Source of the DNA: CAYMST01 sp964393115
GTDB taxonomy: Bacteria; Bacteroidota; Bacteroidia; Cytophagales; Cyclobacteriaceae
Length of the DNA stretch: 30,340 bases
Assembly (NCBI GenBank): GCA_964393115.1
Contig: CAYMST010000019.1
Coordinates: 1 to 30,340 of the forward strand
Direction of reading: 5' to 3'
The position numbers were made by a program, and so were the translations under genes. Under the pieces are notes generated by a model, which had not been told where the DNA came from, ran no database searches, and saw only the letters and a program-made list of their open reading frames with translations. The stretch's first letter is position 1. The number at the start of each line of letters is the position of its first letter. This document shows, one piece after another, positions 7,750 to 15,874 of this stretch.

Positions 7750-7761
7750 TCCTCCATCAGT

Positions 7762-9585
7762 TTGATACGAGGAGGAGCACATACGCTGTTATTACTCATA
7801 CTAATAACTTGGGATGCCATAGGGCAAGTAAAGGTTATTAGCTACTATGATGCAGATAGCAGTAAACTTAAGGAAGTAATGACCCTTAAGGACTCCACCT
7901 CAGGTGTGCTACACGGGCCATTTGTTGAGTATTTTGACAATGGTAAGATCAAATCTAAGGGAAGCTTTTCAGATAACTTTCAGAATGGAGATTGGGAATA
8001 CTACTATGAAAACGGTAATCTCAAATCCAAAGGAAACTTACTCAATGGTGTTACCTACGGGGTCTGGCAGTTCTATTATGAAAATGGTCAGGTGAGCCGT
8101 AAGGGCAATATTTCAAATGATAAGAAACAAGATGCTTGGCAGTATTTCTATGAAAATGGAGGTAATAAAGCGCAAGGACAATACGTAAATGACCTCAAAG
8201 AGGGGATCTGGAATTTCTTTTACGAAGAAGGAAATATTAAGGCCCAGGGGTATTTTCGAAGTGATGCGGGCAAGTATAAAGAGTTTTATCCTTCGGGTCA
8301 TTTGAAGAATGAAGGCGTCGTAGTCTCGGGTCAAAAGGAGGGAGCGTGGATCTACTACTACCCGAGCGGAGAGAAACAGGCGTATGGTTTGTATCAAAAA
8401 GGAGATAGGCAAGGGCTGTGGAGGTTTTATCATCAATCTGGTGCTCTCTTGTCGAATGGTCGATACCGAGATAATATGCAGACGGGAGAATGGAAATACT
8501 TCTACGAGACGGGGGAGCTAGCCTCCAAAGGAAAGAAAAACGAAGGTCGAAAAGACGGCTTCTGGGAGTTGTATTACGAGTCCGGTGAGGTCAAGGCCAA
8601 AGGAGAATATCTAGAAGGGAACGGGGATTATATAGAATATTACCCTAACGGTGCGGTAAAGTCGAAAGGAGCCATTAAAGAAGGTAAATATGATGGCGAG
8701 TGGCTCTTTTTCAAAGAAGACGGTACTCTTGATGGAAGAGGACAATTTGAGTTGGGAAGCGGAGTGTATACCACCTACTATTCGGATAGCACTGTCAAGT
8801 CAACTGGTGAAGTGAAAGATGGTAAGCGAGTGGGTACCTGGAAGCTCAATAAGCCAGACGGCACCTTGGCAGGATACAATAAAATCATTTATGAGGAGGA
8901 AGAACCGATTTTTTATACCGATTTGGGAGAAAATCCCGGAGCTACACAAAGTATTAAGCCAGAGTTTCATAGAAGGAAACGAAAAAGTAGGTATTTTATC
9001 CCTAGGCTTAACGAATACAAAGGATATATTTTGGCGACCAATCCATTAGCGCCACTTGTTGGCAACCTGCCCTTTTCACTGGAGTATTATATTCAAGAAA
9101 GACTAGGGTATGAATTCCAATATGTATTCATTAGGAGGCCGTTCTTTCTTGGTAATCAAGACATTGGGAATGGTGTTACATATCGACGAGGTGCTTCCTT
9201 AAAGCTCCGCCAGAAGTTTTATAATCTGAATAGAAAAGGAGGCATGATTTATTTTGGCCATGAAATTGGGGTGAGGACGGTTGAGACAAGGGTTAATTTA
9301 TCCAATATTACAGGTGCTTTACGTTTTCCTCAGACTACATTCGAATACGGTGTTTTCATTGGTAACCGCTGGATGAAAAAACCGGATAACGCAAGTATTA
9401 CAGTAGATACTTTTTTAGGATTCGGACTGGGGTATCGAATTGGTAAGTTAAATGCTGATTATAGCGATGAGCAGCGAGCTTTCTTTAGTGAAGTAAATCA
9501 AACGGCACTTACCTTGCCTTTCACCTTTGGTATAATGATCGGAAGATCAATGCCTCGGGCAAAAAAGAGCGGGCTAAATTTCTAA
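7762..9585 (+). CDS. YwqK/MORN-repeat protein fused to a barrel-like outer-membrane domain
   Basis: A 607-residue protein. A hydrophobic stretch (TLLLLILITWDAIGQ) is a likely signal peptide. Residues ~45-375 hold 14 tandem ~23-residue repeats anchored by YYxxG turns (for example DWEYYYENGNLKSKG and EWKYFYETGELASKG). This is the MORN_2/YwqK pattern, which forms an elongated beta-sheet. Residues ~400-607 are different. They have alternating strands and Tyr/Phe/Gly-rich segments (FSLEYYIQERLGYEFQYVF, LGFGLGYRIGKL, LPFTFGIMIGRS) resembling an outer-membrane beta-barrel of the DUF3575 kind. The start is uncertain. TTG at 7762 gives a positively charged signal n-region, while GGAGGAG at 7771-7777 would instead serve CTG 7786. 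It lies 12 bp after kynA and 20 bp before the FAD oxidoreductase. YwqK proteins are sometimes annotated as antitoxins, which nothing here supports. Confidence 0.8.
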   Translation: MIRGGAHTLLLLILITWDAIGQVKVISYYDADSSKLKEVMTLKDSTSGVLHGPFVEYFDNGKIKSKGSFSDNFQNGDWEYYYENGNLKSKGNLLNGVTYGVWQFYYENGQVSRKGNISNDKKQDAWQYFYENGGNKAQGQYVNDLKEGIWNFFYEEGNIKAQGYFRSDAGKYKEFYPSGHLKNEGVVVSGQKEGAWIYYYPSGEKQAYGLYQKGDRQGLWRFYHQSGALLSNGRYRDNMQTGEWKYFYETGELASKGKKNEGRKDGFWELYYESGEVKAKGEYLEGNGDYIEYYPNGAVKSKGAIKEGKYDGEWLFFKEDGTLDGRGQFELGSGVYTTYYSDSTVKSTGEVKDGKRVGTWKLNKPDGTLAGYNKIIYEEEEPIFYTDLGENPGATQSIKPEFHRRKRKSRYFIPRLNEYKGYILATNPLAPLVGNLPFSLEYYIQERLGYEFQYVFIRRPFFLGNQDIGNGVTYRRGASLKLRQKFYNLNRKGGMIYFGHEIGVRTVETRVNLSNITGALRFPQTTFEYGVFIGNRWMKKPDNASITVDTFLGFGLGYRIGKLNADYSDEQRAFFSEVNQTALTLPFTFGIMIGRSMPRAKKSGLNF

Positions 9586-9605
9586 GGTATACTGGGTTTT
9601 CCAAG

Positions 9606-11192
9606 ATGACTGATAAGATGGAGCAATACAAAACGCGAACGTTCAAGCTAAACCCGGAGGTGGCTTTTGATGATGACGCTTTTCATCATTTGCTCAAGTC
9701 AAAGTTTGGTGCCAACTATTTACAGCACGTTAGAGTAGTAAAAAGGTCCATTGACGCTCGTTCCAAGCAAATAAAGGTACACGTACAAGTTGCCATATTT
9801 GATGATTCTGCTCCGGAAGAGATTTCCTATAAGATTCCATCACATTCCGTTGCATCATCCCCGCCAGTAGTCATTGTAGGTGCAGGGCCCGCAGGACTTT
9901 TCGCAGCTTTAAAGGCTATTGATCTGGGTGTAAAGCCCATAATTCTAGAAAGGGGTAAAGATGTGCGGAGTCGCAGACGAGATTTAGCCGCCATCAATAA
10001 GGATCATGTTGTCAACCCCGAATCAAACTACTGTTTTGGAGAAGGTGGCGCTGGGACCTACTCGGACGGTAAGCTATATACACGATCGCATAAAAGAGGG
10101 TCGATCATTCGAATTTTGGAGATTCTGGTTGCTCATGGCGCTAAGAGCGAAATTCTGTATGATGCACATCCTCATATTGGTACCAATAAACTTCCTAAGA
10201 TTATTGAGAATATGCGGGAGACGATACTGAACTGTGGTGGAGAGATTCACTTCAATACCAAAGTGGATGATTTCGCAGTCAAGAATGGTGAGCTCGTAGC
10301 TGTTGGGGCTTCACAGGTTAATTTCGAAGGTATAGGGACAATACTGGCCACGGGACATTCGGCTCGTGATATCTTTAAGCTCTTACAACAACGAAATATA
10401 GATATAGAAGCAAAACCATTTGCGTTAGGAGTAAGGATTGAACACGCCCAACAAACCATTGATAGCATTCAATATCACTCTGAGGGTGATCGTAGCGACT
10501 ACTTACCTGCTGCGGCCTATTCACTGGTGCAAAAAACCAACTTCGAGCAGGTGGAAAGAGGTGTTTTTTCATTTTGTATGTGCCCCGGAGGTTTTGTGGT
10601 GCCTGCCGCGACCAGCCCCGGTGAGGTAGTGGTGAATGGTATGAGTCCTTCTAGAAGAAATTCAAAATTCGCGAATTCAGGAATGGTTGTGTCCATTGAG
10701 CCTGAAGACCTCGTCAAGCAAGGTTTCGAGGGGATTTTTAGTTGTATGGATTTTCAAACAGCCATAGAGCGAAAGAACTTTGAAATGGCTGGAAAGACGC
10801 AAGTCGCTTCGGCACAGCGAACGGTTGATTTTGTTGATAAGAAAGTGAGTCAATCGCTATTAGAGACTTCTTATCAACCAGGATTGGCTTCTGTAGATTT
10901 GCACGAATTACTCCCAAAACCAATTAGTAAGCGTCTTCAAATGGCCTTAAAGCAATTTGGAAAACGGATGAAAGGGTATTTGACTAATGAATCTCAATTG
11001 ATCGGTGTAGAAAGCCGTACCTCTTCACCAATTCGCATACCACGGGACCGAGATACCTGTGAGCATGTTTCAACCAAAAGATTGTTTCCGTGTGCTGAGG
11101 GTGCAGGTTACGCTGGAGGAATTGTTTCCGCGGCGATGGATGGGGAACGATGTATGGAGAATATTGTTAAGCTGTATAAACCTGCAAAGTAG
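9606..11192 (+). CDS. NAD(P)/FAD-dependent oxidoreductase (COG2509-like)
   Basis: A 528-residue soluble flavoprotein of a widespread but poorly characterised dehydrogenase family. An N-terminal ~80-residue domain (RTFKLNPEVAFDD, VRVVKRSIDARSKQIKVHVQV) precedes a Rossmann nucleotide-binding motif, VVIVGAGPAGLFAALKA (88-104). Other landmarks are the family-typical NYCFGEGGAGTYSDGKLYTR (141-160), a second dinucleotide-type segment (IGTILATGHSARD), GVFSFCMCPGGFVVPAA and a C-terminal FAD-contact region (LFPCAEGAGYAGGIVSAAMDG). The full length and all main motifs are present, so it should be functional. It follows the MORN gene by 20 bp, probably in the same transcript as kynA. A link to tryptophan breakdown is possible but unproven. 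Confidence 0.88.
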   Translation: MTDKMEQYKTRTFKLNPEVAFDDDAFHHLLKSKFGANYLQHVRVVKRSIDARSKQIKVHVQVAIFDDSAPEEISYKIPSHSVASSPPVVIVGAGPAGLFAALKAIDLGVKPIILERGKDVRSRRRDLAAINKDHVVNPESNYCFGEGGAGTYSDGKLYTRSHKRGSIIRILEILVAHGAKSEILYDAHPHIGTNKLPKIIENMRETILNCGGEIHFNTKVDDFAVKNGELVAVGASQVNFEGIGTILATGHSARDIFKLLQQRNIDIEAKPFALGVRIEHAQQTIDSIQYHSEGDRSDYLPAAAYSLVQKTNFEQVERGVFSFCMCPGGFVVPAATSPGEVVVNGMSPSRRNSKFANSGMVVSIEPEDLVKQGFEGIFSCMDFQTAIERKNFEMAGKTQVASAQRTVDFVDKKVSQSLLETSYQPGLASVDLHELLPKPISKRLQMALKQFGKRMKGYLTNESQLIGVESRTSSPIRIPRDRDTCEHVSTKRLFPCAEGAGYAGGIVSAAMDGERCMENIVKLYKPAK

Positions 11193-11283
11193 TTAACAAC
11201 CCTTTTGTCTTGGTACCAATGATAAAAGCAAGGTGACTAAGGTTTCTGTTAGTTTTTTGAATTGTAAAAAAACCACGTGAGCA

Positions 11284-11655
11284 ATGACGAAGAAGAAAAC
11301 TGCCATTTTTGGGGCAACAACAAACGAAAACCGATATGCTTTCCTGGCTGCCGAGCGCTTGACCAAGTCTGGACATGACATTGTTCCGTTGGGTATACGC
11401 CAGGGCGAAGTATTTGGAGAGCGCATCCTTGACATTAGGCAAAAACCTGATTTGTCAGACGTCGATACGGTAACACTTTACTTAGGACCGCAGAACCAAA
11501 CGGAGTATTACGATTACCTTTTACAGATTAAACCTAACCGTGTGATTTTCAATCCCGGGACCGAAAATCAAGAGCTAATTTCATTACTCAAACAAAATAA
11601 TATCGAACCTGTGGAAGCGTGTACTTTAGTTATGTTGACCACCAACAGTTACTAA
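11284..11655 (+). CDS. CoA-binding (Rossmann-fold) protein
   Basis: A 123-residue single-domain protein of the CoA-binding family, related to the N-terminal domain of succinyl-CoA synthetase alpha subunits. KKTAIFGATTNENRYAFLAA (4-23) is the first strand and CoA-contact loop, HDIVPLGIRQGEVFGERIL (31-49) the second, and DTVTLYLGPQNQ (61-72) and NRVIFNPGTENQEL (84-97) the following strand-loop units. C112 lies in VEACTLVML. Stand-alone members are common in bacteria. They are thought to bind CoA or take part in CoA-disulfide metabolism, but the role here is unknown. It lies 91 bp after the FAD gene and 107 bp before gyrB, which has its own promoter. Confidence 0.88.
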   Translation: MTKKKTAIFGATTNENRYAFLAAERLTKSGHDIVPLGIRQGEVFGERILDIRQKPDLSDVDTVTLYLGPQNQTEYYDYLLQIKPNRVIFNPGTENQELISLLKQNNIEPVEACTLVMLTTNSY

Positions 11656-11711
11656 AGACCGAAACTAAGCAAATCTATTAGAATAGTACAATATTTATAG
11701 CGTAAAAATGG

Positions 11712-11741
11712 TTGTCCTATCTTGACAATGTACTATTTTTG
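11712..11741 (+). promoter_or_regulatory. Bacteroidota-type promoter of gyrB
   Basis: TTG at 11712-11714, a 19-base spacer and TATTTTTG at 11734-11741 fit the primary-sigma consensus of Bacteroidota (TTG, 19-21 bases, TAnnTTTG) exactly. A start near 11747 leaves a leader of ~16 nt before the gyrB ATG. TTGACA at 11722 also looks like a classical -35 but has no matching -10. Confidence 0.6.
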
Positions 11742-11762
11742 TGAGGTTTGTAGAAAGTAGAA

Positions 11763-13718
11763 ATGAGCGAGGAGAACAAGAATCAAGGCGAATATTCAGC
11801 CAGTAATATTCAGGTGTTAGAAGGTCTTGAGGCGGTGAGAAAACGACCGTCCATGTACATCGGTGATGTGGGAATCAAGGGGCTCCACCACTTGGTTTGG
11901 GAGGTAGTTGATAACTCCATTGACGAGGCGCTCGCCGGTCATTGTGAAAACATCTACGTAGAGATTCAACCTGATAACTCCATCAAAGTAAAAGATGATG
12001 GAAGGGGAATTCCGACGGACATACATCCGAAAGAGAAAAAATCCGCACTTGAGATTGTTATGACTGTCCTCCATGCGGGAGGGAAGTTTGACAAAGACAC
12101 CTACAAGGTGTCTGGAGGTCTGCACGGTGTAGGGGTTTCCTGTGTAAATGCGCTTTCTAGTCATGTACAGGTGACAGTGCATCGAAATGGAGAAATTTTC
12201 CAACAAGAATATAAAAGAGGAGTTCCACAGTACGATGTTAAAGTGGTTGGAACTACGGACATCACTGGTACAGAGGTTCACTTTTTGCCCGATACGGAGA
12301 TCTTCACTGCAAGTGTTTATAAATACGAAACCATTGCTTCTAGATTAAGAGAGCTATCTTATCTGAATGCGGGTATTAAAATAACTCTAAAGGATTTAAG
12401 AGAGCAAAATGAAGCCGGTGAGCCTCTGGAAGAGTTCTTCCATTCGGAAGGTGGACTAAAGGAATTCGTAGAATATTTGGATGGCTCTCGTGAAAAATTG
12501 ATCCCTACTCCAGTGTATATGGAAGGTGAAAAGGGAAATATACCAGTGCAGGTAGCACTTCAGTACAATACCTCCTACACAGAGAATGTTGTTTCCTACG
12601 TAAACAACATCAATACAATAGAAGGAGGAACACACGTCTCAGGGTTTAGAAGGGCCTTGACCAGAACACTAAAATCCTATGCCGATAAATCTGGTTTACT
12701 GGAAAAAGTAAAAGTTGAGATTAGTGGTGATGACTTTCGTGAAGGGCTAACCGCTATTATCTCGGTAAAGGTTGCCGAACCACAGTTTGAGGGACAGACC
12801 AAGACTAAACTAGGTAACTCTGAAGCCATGGGAGCTGTGGATACATGCGTAAGCGAAATCCTACAGGACTACTTGGAAGAAAACCCTAAAGAGGCGAAAC
12901 AGATTGTTCAGAAGGTAATCTTAGCAGCTCAAGCAAGACATGCCGCCAGAAAGGCGCGTGAAATGGTACAGCGAAAGAATGTACTTTCGTCTACCAGTCT
13001 GCCTGGGAAGTTAGCGGACTGCTCTGATAGAGATCCAGCTGTTTGTGAACTGTATCTAGTGGAGGGAGATTCAGCGGGTGGATCGGCTAAGCAAGGTCGT
13101 GATCGTAAGTTCCAGGCGATTCTACCATTGAGAGGTAAGATATTAAATGTAGAGAAAGCGCAAGAGCATAAGATCTACGATAATGATGAGATTAAAAATA
13201 TCATCACTGCTTTAGGGGTTTCGTTCGGAGTTGATGGTGACGATAAAGCCTTGAATATGGAGAAGCTTCGTTATCACAAGATTGTGATTATGACGGATGC
13301 TGATATTGATGGTAGTCACATCAGGACGTTGATTTTAACCTTCTTCTTCAGATATATGCGGGAATTAATAGAGTCAGGTTATCTCTATATCGCACTTCCA
13401 CCACTTTATTTGTTGAAAAAGGGAAAGCAGGAGCGTTATGCTTGGACCGAGGATGATCGAATCAGGGTAACTAAAGAGCTTGCTGGCGAAGGAAAAGAAG
13501 AGTCTGTAGGGCTTCAGCGTTACAAAGGTCTTGGAGAGATGAACCCTGAGCAGCTTTGGAGTACGACCATGGATCCCGTAGGCAGAAGCTTAAAGCAGGT
13601 GACTATTGAGTCTGCTGCCGAGGCAGATCATTTATTCTCCATGTTAATGGGAGATGAAGTAGCTCCTCGACGAGAATTCATTGAAAAGAACGCGAAATAC
13701 GCCAACGTTGACGTATAA
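11763..13718 (+). CDS. gyrB: DNA gyrase subunit B
   Basis: The ATPase/TOPRIM subunit of DNA gyrase, which with GyrA introduces negative supercoils. The 651 residues match typical Bacteroidota GyrB and lack the long insert of enterobacterial GyrB. The GHKL ATPase domain has E47 and N51 in WEVVDNSIDEA, DDGRGIP (78-84) and GGLHGVGVSCVNA (118-130). The transducer domain includes the QTK loop (QTKTKLG, 345-351). The TOPRIM domain has EGDSAGGSA (434-442), PLRGKILNVEKA and the metal-binding DADIDGSH (512-519). QRYKGLGEMNPEQLW (585-599) is the C-terminal signature. The gene order is not dnaA/recF-linked here. A terminator-like hairpin begins 36 bp after the stop codon, inside the next ORF. Confidence 0.97.
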   Translation: MSEENKNQGEYSASNIQVLEGLEAVRKRPSMYIGDVGIKGLHHLVWEVVDNSIDEALAGHCENIYVEIQPDNSIKVKDDGRGIPTDIHPKEKKSALEIVMTVLHAGGKFDKDTYKVSGGLHGVGVSCVNALSSHVQVTVHRNGEIFQQEYKRGVPQYDVKVVGTTDITGTEVHFLPDTEIFTASVYKYETIASRLRELSYLNAGIKITLKDLREQNEAGEPLEEFFHSEGGLKEFVEYLDGSREKLIPTPVYMEGEKGNIPVQVALQYNTSYTENVVSYVNNINTIEGGTHVSGFRRALTRTLKSYADKSGLLEKVKVEISGDDFREGLTAIISVKVAEPQFEGQTKTKLGNSEAMGAVDTCVSEILQDYLEENPKEAKQIVQKVILAAQARHAARKAREMVQRKNVLSSTSLPGKLADCSDRDPAVCELYLVEGDSAGGSAKQGRDRKFQAILPLRGKILNVEKAQEHKIYDNDEIKNIITALGVSFGVDGDDKALNMEKLRYHKIVIMTDADIDGSHIRTLILTFFFRYMRELIESGYLYIALPPLYLLKKGKQERYAWTEDDRIRVTKELAGEGKEESVGLQRYKGLGEMNPEQLWSTTMDPVGRSLKQVTIESAAEADHLFSMLMGDEVAPRREFIEKNAKYANVDV

Positions 13719-14480
13719 GTGATCGACATAATACTATCATTTTTTAGTAATCTAACCCAGGAAGAAATCGCCTGGGTTATTTTTTGCGCCATGGGTGCAG
13801 GCATGGCTAAGACAGGGCTTTTTGGTGTCGGGACATTTGTTGTGCCTATATTAGCAACCATACTCGGCAGCAAGTCAAGTACAGGGTTTTTACTTCCGAT
13901 ACTGATCATCGCTGATGTCTTTGGCGTATTGTATTATAAGAAATATGCCAAATGGGATTATCTCATCAAATTATTTCCTGCAACAGCATTAGGAGTCTTC
14001 TTTGGAATTTATGTTGGCGATTTAATCGATCCTGTTGGGTTTAAGTATTTACTGGTTTCCTTAATAGTTATTGGCTTGGGTTTAATGCTATTAAAGGAAT
14101 GGAAGTCTGATTTCGTCATCCCCAATTATACTTGGTTGGCCTGGGTTGTGGGTTTTTTTGGAGGGTTTGTAACTATGATTGCTAACGCCGCAGGCCCCAT
14201 AATGGCGATATATCTCATATCCATGGGACTCCCTAAAAATGTGTTTATCGGGACGGCAGCCTGGTTTTTCCTCATCGTGAACACCTTTAAAGTACCCTTT
14301 CATGTGATCTTTTGGGAGACCATTGATCTCAATTCTTTTGTGGTGAATCTTAGTTTAGCTCCAGCAATAGTACTGGGTGCATTCATTGGGGTTAAAGTAG
14401 TAAGGTTACTTCCAGAAAAGCCGTTTAGAATTTTTGCCTATATCTCCATAGCCTTAGCTACGCTAAAGATGTTGGTATGA
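13719..14480 (+). CDS. TauE/SafE family membrane transporter
   Basis: A 253-residue integral membrane protein of the sulfite/organosulfonate exporter family, with about seven to eight hydrophobic segments. The first repeat carries GAGMAKTGLFGVGTFVVPILATILG. The second carries WLAWVVGFFGGFVTMIANAAGPIMAIYLISMGLP, the Gly/Pro-rich re-entrant pattern of the family. The chosen start is GTG, directly abutting the gyrB stop codon, which suggests translational coupling. A terminator-like hairpin (13754-13786) lies inside the first 23 codons. An alternative ATG start at 13791 would come after the hairpin but would remove half of the first membrane segment. The substrate is not predictable from sequence. 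Confidence 0.85.
   Translation: MIDIILSFFSNLTQEEIAWVIFCAMGAGMAKTGLFGVGTFVVPILATILGSKSSTGFLLPILIIADVFGVLYYKKYAKWDYLIKLFPATALGVFFGIYVGDLIDPVGFKYLLVSLIVIGLGLMLLKEWKSDFVIPNYTWLAWVVGFFGGFVTMIANAAGPIMAIYLISMGLPKNVFIGTAAWFFLIVNTFKVPFHVIFWETIDLNSFVVNLSLAPAIVLGAFIGVKVVRLLPEKPFRIFAYISIALATLKMLV
13754..13786 (+). terminator. Terminator-like hairpin after gyrB, inside the TauE/SafE ORF
   Basis: AACCCAGG (13754-13761) pairs with CCTGGGTT (13771-13778) around a 9-nt loop and is followed at once by ATTTTTTG. This is the shape of an intrinsic terminator. It lies 36 bp after the gyrB stop, within the coding frame of the next gene. Confidence 0.5.
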
Positions 14481-14520
14481 ACTGTCGAAAACTTAAATGG
14501 AATTCGTGAGATAAGTACAC

Positions 14521-14545
14521 AAAAGAGTTGATTTCAACAGCTTTT
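14521..14545 (+). terminator. Weak terminator candidate after the transporter gene
   Basis: AAAAG, GTTGA, TT, TCAAC and GCTTTT form an imperfect stem ending in four T's, about 40 bp after the TauE/SafE stop. The stem is short and AT-rich, so support is modest. Confidence 0.3.
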
Positions 14546-14591
14546 GCTAGATTTTATATCAGCCTGTAAAATAGACTATATGTAAATGTTG

Positions 14592-14846
14592 CTAATAGTG
14601 TTTTCTACATTGATTGATAATGAGTTGGTCGTTTTCAACTTTATAGACCAAACGATGCTCTTGAGTAATTCTTCTTGACCACCAACCTGATAAATTTCCT
14701 TTCAAAGGTTCTGGTTTTCCAATTCCTTCAAAGGTATGTCTCAAAGTATCTCTGATAAGCTCGTTTATTTTTCTTATCATTTTTTTATCTGTTCCTTGCC
14801 AATAGGTGAAATCTTCCCACCCATTTAAAGTAAAGACTATGTTCAT
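14592..14846 (-). CDS. yoeB: YoeB-type toxin (ribosome-dependent mRNA endonuclease)
   Basis: An 84-residue toxin of the Txe/YoeB family in the RelE superfamily, which cuts mRNA in the ribosomal A site when not bound by its antitoxin. The length and the catalytic set coincide with E. coli YoeB numbering: E46 (in KPEPLKG), R65 (in EHRLVY), H83 and Y84 (the C-terminal RKHY). GWEDFTYW (9-16) and NLSGWWSRRI (51-60) are also typical. Its ATG overlaps the antitoxin stop by 4 bp (ATGA), the usual translational coupling of such pairs. It appears intact and active. Confidence 0.93.
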   Translation of the reverse strand: MNIVFTLNGWEDFTYWQGTDKKMIRKINELIRDTLRHTFEGIGKPEPLKGNLSGWWSRRITQEHRLVYKVENDQLIINQCRKHY

Positions 14847-15103
14847 TCGTCAAGATCACCCAAGGTCTTAGTTACGGTTTGACCTGAGTTATACTGGTCG
14901 ATTCCTTCCAGCAAACGCTGGGAGTTTTTTGGACTACTTAAAAGATGTACGGTCTCTTGCATTCCCTCAAACTCTTCTTTGCTGATGACTACCACATCTT
15001 TTCCAGACCTCTGAGTCACATAAAGAGGGTCTCTTGTGGAGATAACTTTTTCCAAAAAAGACTTTAGGTTTTGCCTAAAGTTTGAATAACTAGCAATTTC
15101 CAT
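14843..15103 (-). CDS. yefM: YefM-type antitoxin
   Basis: An 86-residue antitoxin of the Phd/YefM family, which neutralises YoeB and represses its own operon with it. I chose the ATG at 15101-15103 (MEIASYSNFRQNLKSFLEKV), which is the conserved N-terminus. An in-frame ATG at 15166 would add 21 residues encoded by the operator palindrome, which is implausible. Residues 1-50 form the DNA-binding and dimerisation part (SYSNFRQNLKSFLEKV, PLYVTQRSGKDVVVISKEEF). Residues ~50-86 are the acidic toxin-binding tail (ETVHLLSSPKNSQRLLEGI ... LGDLDE). It overlaps yoeB by 4 bp. Confidence 0.92.
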   Translation of the reverse strand: MEIASYSNFRQNLKSFLEKVISTRDPLYVTQRSGKDVVVISKEEFEGMQETVHLLSSPKNSQRLLEGIDQYNSGQTVTKTLGDLDE

Positions 15104-15120
15104 AAGTAAATATATCGATA

Positions 15121-15160
15121 AAAAAGCAAATTGTACAAATTGTTGTACAATTTGCTTTTT
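15121..15160. promoter_or_regulatory. Twin TGTACA operator of yefM-yoeB / bidirectional terminator stem
   Basis: AAAAAGCAAATTGTACAA (15121-15138) and its exact complement (15143-15160) flank a 4-nt loop. Each arm contains TTGTACAA, giving two TGTACA cores whose centres are 12 bp apart, 29-47 bases upstream of yefM. TGTACA pairs are the binding core of YefM-YoeB in E. coli. The same perfect stem ends in T-runs on both strands, so it can also terminate the thioesterase transcript that stops at 15171. Confidence 0.65.
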
Positions 15161-15170
15161 ATGCATGGTA

Positions 15171-15734
15171 TTAGCCCTTATTATCGATAATCATACAGTT
15201 TTCGTGCTCCAATAGTGACTCTAAGTTTTCACTGGACAGCTCAACTAAGGATTCTTTAAAGCTCTGTTTATACTCCTTGACCAACTCTTTCCGTTTCACC
15301 GCTTCGAGAAACCGTCGCATATCATCTTTACTCTCCAGGATAAGTCCTGGCACTTTTCGTGATTTCTTGGTCTCAGGATCAACAGCGACCATAGTGAAAT
15401 AACATGAATTAGTATGGGTGACATCTCCTGTGCTGATATCTTCAGCTTCCACTCGAATTCCAATGACCACAGAGGAGCTACCTACGTAGTTTACTGAGGC
15501 ATGCAAATGCACCAAATTACCCACTTCCACTGGTGCTAGAAAGTCAACGGCATTCATAGATGCGGTAACACAGTAGCCTCCAGCATGCTTTGCGGCACAA
15601 GCATACGCTACTTTATCCATAAGGGATAGAATAATGCCACCATGTATCTTACCTCCAAAATTAGAGTAAGATGGAATCATTAATTCCGTGATGGTGGTGC
15701 GGGAATAGTTAACTGAGCGAAACTTATTTTTCAT
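15171..15734 (-). CDS. Hotdog-fold acyl-CoA thioesterase
   Basis: A 187-residue cytoplasmic enzyme of the YciA/BACH-like acyl-CoA hydrolase family, which releases free CoA from fatty acyl-CoA. The hotdog domain covers residues ~10-125. NFGGKIHGGIILSLMDKVAYACAA contains H31 and the catalytic-site acid D40 at the start of the central helix. VTASMNAVDFLAPVEVGNLVHL (56-77) and the strand SSSVVIGIRVEAEDI follow, then THTNSCYFTMVAVD. Residues ~130-187 are a charged helical tail. It is a single-domain version, so it would act as a hexamer or a dimer of hotdog pairs. It is separated from the giant gene by a terminator, and transcription probably starts in the 140-bp gap at 15735-15874. Confidence 0.88.
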   Translation of the reverse strand: MKNKFRSVNYSRTTITELMIPSYSNFGGKIHGGIILSLMDKVAYACAAKHAGGYCVTASMNAVDFLAPVEVGNLVHLHASVNYVGSSSVVIGIRVEAEDISTGDVTHTNSCYFTMVAVDPETKKSRKVPGLILESKDDMRRFLEAVKRKELVKEYKQSFKESLVELSSENLESLLEHENCMIIDNKG

Positions 15735-15823
15735 TATTCAACAATCTAAATGGTCTCGATCAGTCTGCGAGACATGTATTTATGCCGCGAAAATAAGACT
15801 TCCGGTACAATTGTGGGAATAAA

Positions 15824-15861
15824 CACATCTGATGTTAATACAGAAGGAAACATCAGATGTG
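15824..15861 (-). terminator. Hairpin terminator of the giant gene
   Basis: CACATCTGATGTT (15824-15836) and AACATCAGATGTG (15849-15861) are perfect 13-bp arms around a 12-nt loop. They lie 14 bp beyond the stop of the 10.4-kb minus-strand gene. On that strand the stem is followed by GTTTATT, a modest U-run. Confidence 0.55.
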
Positions 15862-15874
15862 AAAAGTAAGACTC

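Noticed and set aside
7762..9585. Annotation of the MORN protein as a toxin-antitoxin component
   Set aside because: The YwqK family name carries an antitoxin label in some databases, but this protein is large, exported and has no partner toxin gene beside it.
15104..15166. Upstream start for the antitoxin (21 extra residues)
   Set aside because: The extra codons run through the operator palindrome, and the conserved YefM N-terminus begins at the ATG at 15103.
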